Source: Candidatus Zhuqueibacterota bacterium (lineage in GTDB: Bacteria > Zhuqueibacterota > Zhuqueibacteria > Zhuqueibacterales > Zhuqueibacteraceae). From it: DNA of 53,578 bases. A model generated the notes under the pieces. It saw only the letters and a program-made list of their open reading frames with translations, searched no databases and was not told where the DNA came from. Location of the stretch: positions 1 through 53,578 of the forward strand of contig JAKEEU010000226.1 in the NCBI GenBank assembly GCA_022616415.1, written 5' to 3'. Positions 49,899-53,578 of the stretch are shown in pieces. Numbering within the stretch: position 1 is the stretch's first letter; each line of letters opens with the position of its first letter. The translations under genes were made by a program, and so were the position numbers.

Positions 49899-52037
49899 AT
49901 GAGAAGAAACGTCGTCAACGCGCCAATGTTTTTATTATTGATGCTGTCGTTGTTTAATGGACAAATTGCGTTGGCCCAAACCACGCCCTTTCTGTCCGAT
50001 GCCGAGATTCGCATGCTCGTCAACGAAATTTCCGGCGACCGCGCGTTCGAGCACATTCGCTGGCTGACGCATTGGCATCGCGATTCCGGCATGGAAGGCT
50101 TTTTCAAGGCGGCAGATTATGTGGTGCAGGCGGCAAAGGAAGCGGGCTTGCAAGACGTGCAGTTCTTTGAGCAAAAACTCGATGGGCGGAATTACACCGC
50201 GCGCTCTGCGGAGTTGTGGATGATCGAGCCGGTCGAAGTCAAACTGGCTGATATTGGTGAGCATGCGGTTCATCTCGCCGATGGCAGCCATGATGCCGAT
50301 GTCACTGCGGAGTTGGTGTGGATCGGCGACGGCTCGAAAAACGCTTTGAAGGATTTGGAGGTTGCCGGCAAAATTGTTTTGACCGATGCCAATCCTGGCG
50401 CTGCAGTGCGGAATGCGGTTTGGGAAAAAGGCGCTGCCGGTGTGGTGTCGTATGTCATCTCCGAAAGTAAAACGCTGATGGATTTTCCCGACCAAGTGGC
50501 GTGGAGCCGCATTCCGATTGATCCGCCGGAAGGGAAGAAGGGAACATTTGCGTTTATTCTGCCGCCGCGCAAAGGCGAAACGCTGCGCAAAATTCTGGCG
50601 ACGCCGGAGATGCAGGATTACTTCGCCACCGGCAAACGTACCAAAGGCGGACGAGTTGTCCTGAAAGCAAAAGTGGATACGGAAATCAGCGAAACCAAAC
50701 AAGGCCGCACCGGCTTTGTCGAAGGCTGGATTCGCGGCACGAAATATCACGATCAGCAAATCATCATCACCGCGCATTTGCAGGAGGAGAAAGGCTCGGC
50801 CAACGACGACGGCAGCGGCAGCGGCAACATTCTCGAATTGGCGCGCGCTTTCAACAAGCTGATTAGCGAAGGAAAGATGAAGCCCCCGCTCCGCGATTTG
50901 CGCTTTTGGTGGACCGATGAGATTTATTCGGAGTATCGCTACTTCCGCGACTACCCCGCCGAGCCGAAAAAGTTTTTGGCCAATCTGCATCAGGACATGA
51001 CCGGCGCCAAGCAGTCGATGGGCAATCGCGTGCAGCATCTCATTTACGCGCCGCATTCGCGCACCTCTTATCTCGACGCGATGCTGGAGAGCGTCGGCGC
51101 GTTTCTGATTCAAACCAACAACGGCTTTCTCGCCGCCGGCCGGCAGGGCGGATTGCCGCATCCGTACTCGCGCCCGATTTATTCATCGTTCGGCACGCGC
51201 GACAATTATAACGCCATGCTGGTGCCGTATTTCGACTCCTCGGATCATCGCTGTTTCGTCGAAGGCGCCATTGGTGTGCCGGCCATCGGGTTGATCAACT
51301 GGCCGGATGATTTCATTCATTCCTCTGACGACGATCTCGATAACATCGACCCGACGCAATTGCGGCGCAATAACTTTCTCATTGCGGCGTTGGCCTATTT
51401 TCTCGCTTTTGCCGAAGATGACGACATGGCGTTGCTCGCCGGCGAAACTTACACGCAAGGCATAAAGCGGCTTGCCAACGATCTGCAAGTCGCCGCGCGC
51501 GTATTGCGAGATTCGACGCACGCGCCGGAAGCAAGCTGGAAAGACGCGAGCATGCTGGTTGAACAAGGCATTCAGCGCGAGCTGCGGGCGCTGAATTCGG
51601 TGCGCGTTTTTGCCGGCGCCAACGCCAACGCCAACGCGAATATCCAAAGTCTCGCTGCGCAAATGAGCCGAAAGGAGAAAGATTTGATGGCGGACTTGCA
51701 AACCTGCTATCAACAACTGCACGGCAGCGCGTCGAAGCCGATCAAGTTGACCGCCGACGAGCAGGCGGCCACTAAAAAGATCCCTGCGAATGCGGCAACG
51801 CTCGAAGAGTATTTTGCCAATCGCGCCACGGTCAGGTTCGACGGAAATCTGCACGGCTTGATGCGCGAGGAAGTTTACAACTTTGTGGATGGCAAGCGCA
51901 GCTATTACGACATCTACAAAGCCGTGCGCGCCGAAGCCCTGGCCGGCGGCGCATGGTATTACGGCACGGTGAATTTGAAAGACGTCGTGGGCTTGCTCGA
52001 TGCAGCGGCAGCAGCGAAAGCGTTGGTGGTGAAGTAG
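49899..52037 (+). CDS. Secreted M28-family metallopeptidase-like protein
   Basis: A 712-residue exported protein. ATG at 49899 has GGAGG upstream; a signal peptide ends near QIALAQ. A PA-like inserted domain (about 120-230; GKIVLTDANPGAAV, EKGAAGVVSYVISES) precedes the M28 zinc-peptidase part: IIITAHLQEEKGSANDDGSG supplies His/Asp ligands, WTDEIYSEYRYF a Glu pair, and VPYFDSSDHRCFVEG and WPDDFIHSSDDDLDNID later ligands. The usual HxD reads HLQ at the first position, so one ligand may be altered. The last 180 residues form a helical C-terminal domain. It should trim peptides outside the cytoplasm. Confidence 0.85.
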   Translation: MRRNVVNAPMFLLLMLSLFNGQIALAQTTPFLSDAEIRMLVNEISGDRAFEHIRWLTHWHRDSGMEGFFKAADYVVQAAKEAGLQDVQFFEQKLDGRNYTARSAELWMIEPVEVKLADIGEHAVHLADGSHDADVTAELVWIGDGSKNALKDLEVAGKIVLTDANPGAAVRNAVWEKGAAGVVSYVISESKTLMDFPDQVAWSRIPIDPPEGKKGTFAFILPPRKGETLRKILATPEMQDYFATGKRTKGGRVVLKAKVDTEISETKQGRTGFVEGWIRGTKYHDQQIIITAHLQEEKGSANDDGSGSGNILELARAFNKLISEGKMKPPLRDLRFWWTDEIYSEYRYFRDYPAEPKKFLANLHQDMTGAKQSMGNRVQHLIYAPHSRTSYLDAMLESVGAFLIQTNNGFLAAGRQGGLPHPYSRPIYSSFGTRDNYNAMLVPYFDSSDHRCFVEGAIGVPAIGLINWPDDFIHSSDDDLDNIDPTQLRRNNFLIAALAYFLAFAEDDDMALLAGETYTQGIKRLANDLQVAARVLRDSTHAPEASWKDASMLVEQGIQRELRALNSVRVFAGANANANANIQSLAAQMSRKEKDLMADLQTCYQQLHGSASKPIKLTADEQAATKKIPANAATLEEYFANRATVRFDGNLHGLMREEVYNFVDGKRSYYDIYKAVRAEALAGGAWYYGTVNLKDVVGLLDAAAAAKALVVK

Positions 52038-52068
52038 CTTGTGTGCATTTCAGAAATGAACCTGTGAA

Positions 52069-52135
52069 CCCGTCGGACTTGCACGGAGAAAGATTGTGAA
52101 AAGCTCAGGGACTTTGCGTATGCAAGTCCGACGGG
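52069..52135. repeat. Perfect 15-bp inverted repeat
   Basis: CCCGTCGGACTTGCA (52069-52083) is the exact reverse complement of TGCAAGTCCGACGGG (52121-52135); the loop is 37 bases. It sits 32 bases after the M28 stop codon, so it may end that transcript, but without a T-run it looks more like a mobile or REP-type palindrome. Confidence 0.7.
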
Positions 52136-52325
52136 CATTATTTTGGGGAGATATTTCCAAGTCCGTGTTCGTCCATCCCCTCCGCGGTCGTTATCCCGCC
52201 TATCACCGACACTACCCGCTCTTCACCGATTTCGCCGCATCTTTTTTCACTGATTACGTATTTAAATCTGCAGCGTGAATCTTGGCTTGCTTTACAGGGA
52301 GAGTCATATTATATTGCCTCCACGT

Positions 52326-52445
52326 AGCGCGGCTTTGACCGCAACCCAATTTCACCACAAAGCTCACAAAGAAAAGCTTTGTGTCCTTTGTGGTGTAAAA
52401 AACTTCGCAGTCATGATAGTTTTTTCGGAGCAATATTATTATAAC
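52326..52445. repeat. MITE-like palindromic element, copy 2
   Basis: CACCACAAAG (from 52353) pairs with CTTTGTGGTG (ending 52394). Flanks TAAAAAACTTCGCAGTCATG and ATAGTTTTTTCGGAGCAAT parallel those of the copy at 44224-44372. The element is about 120 bases and lies upstream of the ABC transporter gene. Confidence 0.75.
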
Positions 52446-52507
52446 GCGTTCATGTTGTGAGATGAAACCTATAGCCTTGTACTGAAGGCTAAACGCGGAG
52501 AAGTCAA

Positions 52508-53428
52508 ATGAATAGCAACGCCGTTATTAAAGTCGAACACCTGCGCAAAGTTTACGGCTCGACTGTCGCGGTCGAAGAGGTTTCGCTGGAAGTCTATGAA
52601 GGCGAAATTTTCGGCATGGTCGGGCCGAACGGCGCGGGCAAAACCACCACCACCGAGTGCATCGAGGGCTTGCGCGATCCCGATGCCGGCAGCATTCAAG
52701 TCCTCGCCATGAATCCGCAAAGGGATGGCTACACGTTGCGCAACCGCATCGGTGTGCAACTGCAAACCTCGGCGCTGCAAGATCGCCTCAAAGTTTGGGA
52801 GGCGCTCGAATTGTTCGCCTCGTTTTATCCGCGCGCGGTTGATTGGAAGGCGTTGCTCGAACAGCTCGGCCTCGCCGAGAAACGCAACGCGCCTTTCGCC
52901 AAGCTTTCCGGCGGCCAAAAGCAACGTCTCTTCGTCGCGCTGGCGCTGGTCAATGATCCGGAGCTGGTGTTTCTCGACGAGCTGACCACGGGCCTCGATC
53001 CGCAAGCGCGCCACGCGATTTGGGATTTGGTGCGCGGCATTCGCGACAAGGGAAAAACGGTTTTTCTCACGACGCATTTCATGGAAGAAGCCGAGCGCTT
53101 GTGCGACCGTGTCGCGATTATCGACCACGGCAAGATCGTTGCGCTCGACACACCGCAGAATCTCATTCGCCATCTCGACGCCGAAAACCGCCTCATCTTC
53201 ACCATCGACGGCAACCTGGAGGCTCAACAATTGCTCCGCGTGCAAGGCGTCACGCGCGTCGAGCCGGATAACGGCCAGTTCGTCGTTTATGGCCGCGGCG
53301 ATCAGCTCGTGGGTGACGTCGTGCATGCGTTGACCTCGAATGGCCTGCGCTTGCGCACATTGCGCACCGAAGAGCCGACGCTGGAAGACGTGTTTTTGAG
53401 TTTGACGGGAAGAAAGATGCGGGATTGA
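52508..53428 (+). CDS. ABC exporter ATP-binding subunit
   Basis: A 306-residue ATPase with Walker A GPNGAGKTTT, Q-loop IGVQLQTSAL, signature LSGGQKQRL, Walker B LVFLDE and H-loop TTHFMEEAERLCDRV. The C-terminal 80 residues, ending PTLEDVFLSLTGRKMRD, are typical of CcmA/DrrA/NatA-type ATPases for ABC-2 exporters. The cognate membrane permease should start just beyond the right edge, where AAGGAGGA ends the window. Exported substrate unknown. Confidence 0.93.
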   Translation: MNSNAVIKVEHLRKVYGSTVAVEEVSLEVYEGEIFGMVGPNGAGKTTTTECIEGLRDPDAGSIQVLAMNPQRDGYTLRNRIGVQLQTSALQDRLKVWEALELFASFYPRAVDWKALLEQLGLAEKRNAPFAKLSGGQKQRLFVALALVNDPELVFLDELTTGLDPQARHAIWDLVRGIRDKGKTVFLTTHFMEEAERLCDRVAIIDHGKIVALDTPQNLIRHLDAENRLIFTIDGNLEAQQLLRVQGVTRVEPDNGQFVVYGRGDQLVGDVVHALTSNGLRLRTLRTEEPTLEDVFLSLTGRKMRD

Positions 53429-53431
53429 GTT

Positions 53432-53466
53432 AAAACGTGAAGAGTGAAACGTAAAGCGTAAAACGT
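53432..53466 (+). repeat. Heptamer tandem repeat, five units
   Basis: Five units in exact 7-base phase, aaaacgt gaagagt gaaacgt aaagcgt aaaacgt, follow RAARNGT. They begin a few bases after the ABC ATPase stop codon. The period equals that of the array at 10040-10095, but the consensus differs. Confidence 0.75.
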
Positions 53467-53578
53467 AATCATAACATGTAACTGTTTTTGCTAAATTGAA
53501 TTGCCATAAACTCGTCAGCTTTAGGGGTAACACTCTTTTCGCCTTGATGTGGTTGACTGCACCTTTAATCAAGGAGGA

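Larger units (their letters stand above)
52038..52507. other. Gene-free interval carrying two repeat elements
   Basis: This 470-base stretch between the M28 and ABC genes has no supportable gene. It holds the 15-bp inverted repeat at 52069-52135 and the second MITE-like element at 52326-52445, plus a short palindrome CATTTCAGAAATG at 52046-52058. A promoter for the ABC operon is expected near its right end but is not clear. Confidence 0.55.

Noticed and set aside
49935..51161. 408-codon open frame opposite the M28 peptidase
   Set aside because: Antisense shadow without start signal or domain.
52469..53572. 367-codon open frame opposite the ABC ATPase
   Set aside because: Antisense shadow; Walker and signature motifs fix the coding strand as plus.

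Overview
The window looks like a chromosomal segment of a moderately GC-rich bacterium from the FCB side of the tree, most like the uncultured KSB1/Calditrichota-type lineages. The reasons are a secreted S41 protease ending in a type IX secretion (T9SS) sorting domain at 23464-25263, a broken PorV/PorQ-like outer-membrane gene just downstream of the tryptophanase gene, and many short palindromic and 7-8 bp-periodic intergenic repeats. This placement is an inference; there is no rRNA, tRNA or ribosomal protein gene here to confirm it. I found no CRISPR array, prophage or intact insertion sequence.

Left part (0-20.4 kb, mostly minus strand): a molybdenum-cofactor sulfite-oxidase-like enzyme (MoeA lies at 17.4 kb); three exported proteins with double zinc ribbons or glycine zippers; a radical SAM/SPASM protein; a tightly coupled four-gene operon (VTT membrane protein, GMC oxidoreductase, Gfo/Idh/MocA oxidoreductase, TPR protein); on the plus strand an in-frame fusion of a nucleotidyltransferase-like domain to a DUF3179 protein and a polytopic membrane protein with conserved His motifs; then NUDIX hydrolase, Amidase_3 cell-wall hydrolase, DUF1232 and coiled-coil proteins, MoeA, an AF2212-like/PIN toxin-antitoxin pair and a TPR-SPOR envelope protein.

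Middle part (20.7-42.3 kb, plus strand): central carbon and fermentation genes (citrate synthase, tryptophanase, malate dehydrogenase, phosphate butyryltransferase, butyrate kinase, an atypical pyruvate kinase) interleaved with a DJ-1/PfpI protein, a single-domain response regulator, the T9SS-exported protease and a secreted protein of unknown function. A carotenoid-isomerase-like FAD enzyme and an RND efflux adaptor/pump pair follow, the pair being separated by a frameshifted alpha/beta hydrolase.

Right part (42.4-53.6 kb): small accessory genes and heavy gene decay: a truncated YoeB-like toxin, an internally deleted DUF72 gene, a frameshifted BNR-repeat protein, an NrfD/GcvH-like remnant, an orphan HigA-like antitoxin and a DUF4160/DUF2442 pair. 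It ends with an M28 peptidase and the ATP-binding subunit of an ABC exporter whose permease should begin just past the window.

The most striking features are (1) at least eight broken or chimeric genes in 54 kb, several made by joining the 5' part of one gene to the 3' part of another; (2) a rich set of structured intergenic repeats with strict 7- or 8-bp periodicity, inverted arms and reuse at several loci; and (3) a repeated bipartite motif, ATTTTCTC-N5-TGCGA, upstream of citrate synthase and twice downstream of butyrate kinase. No clearly complete new defence or biosynthetic system is visible; the best candidates for undescribed biology are the exported zinc-ribbon trio, the His-rich membrane protein and the repeat families.
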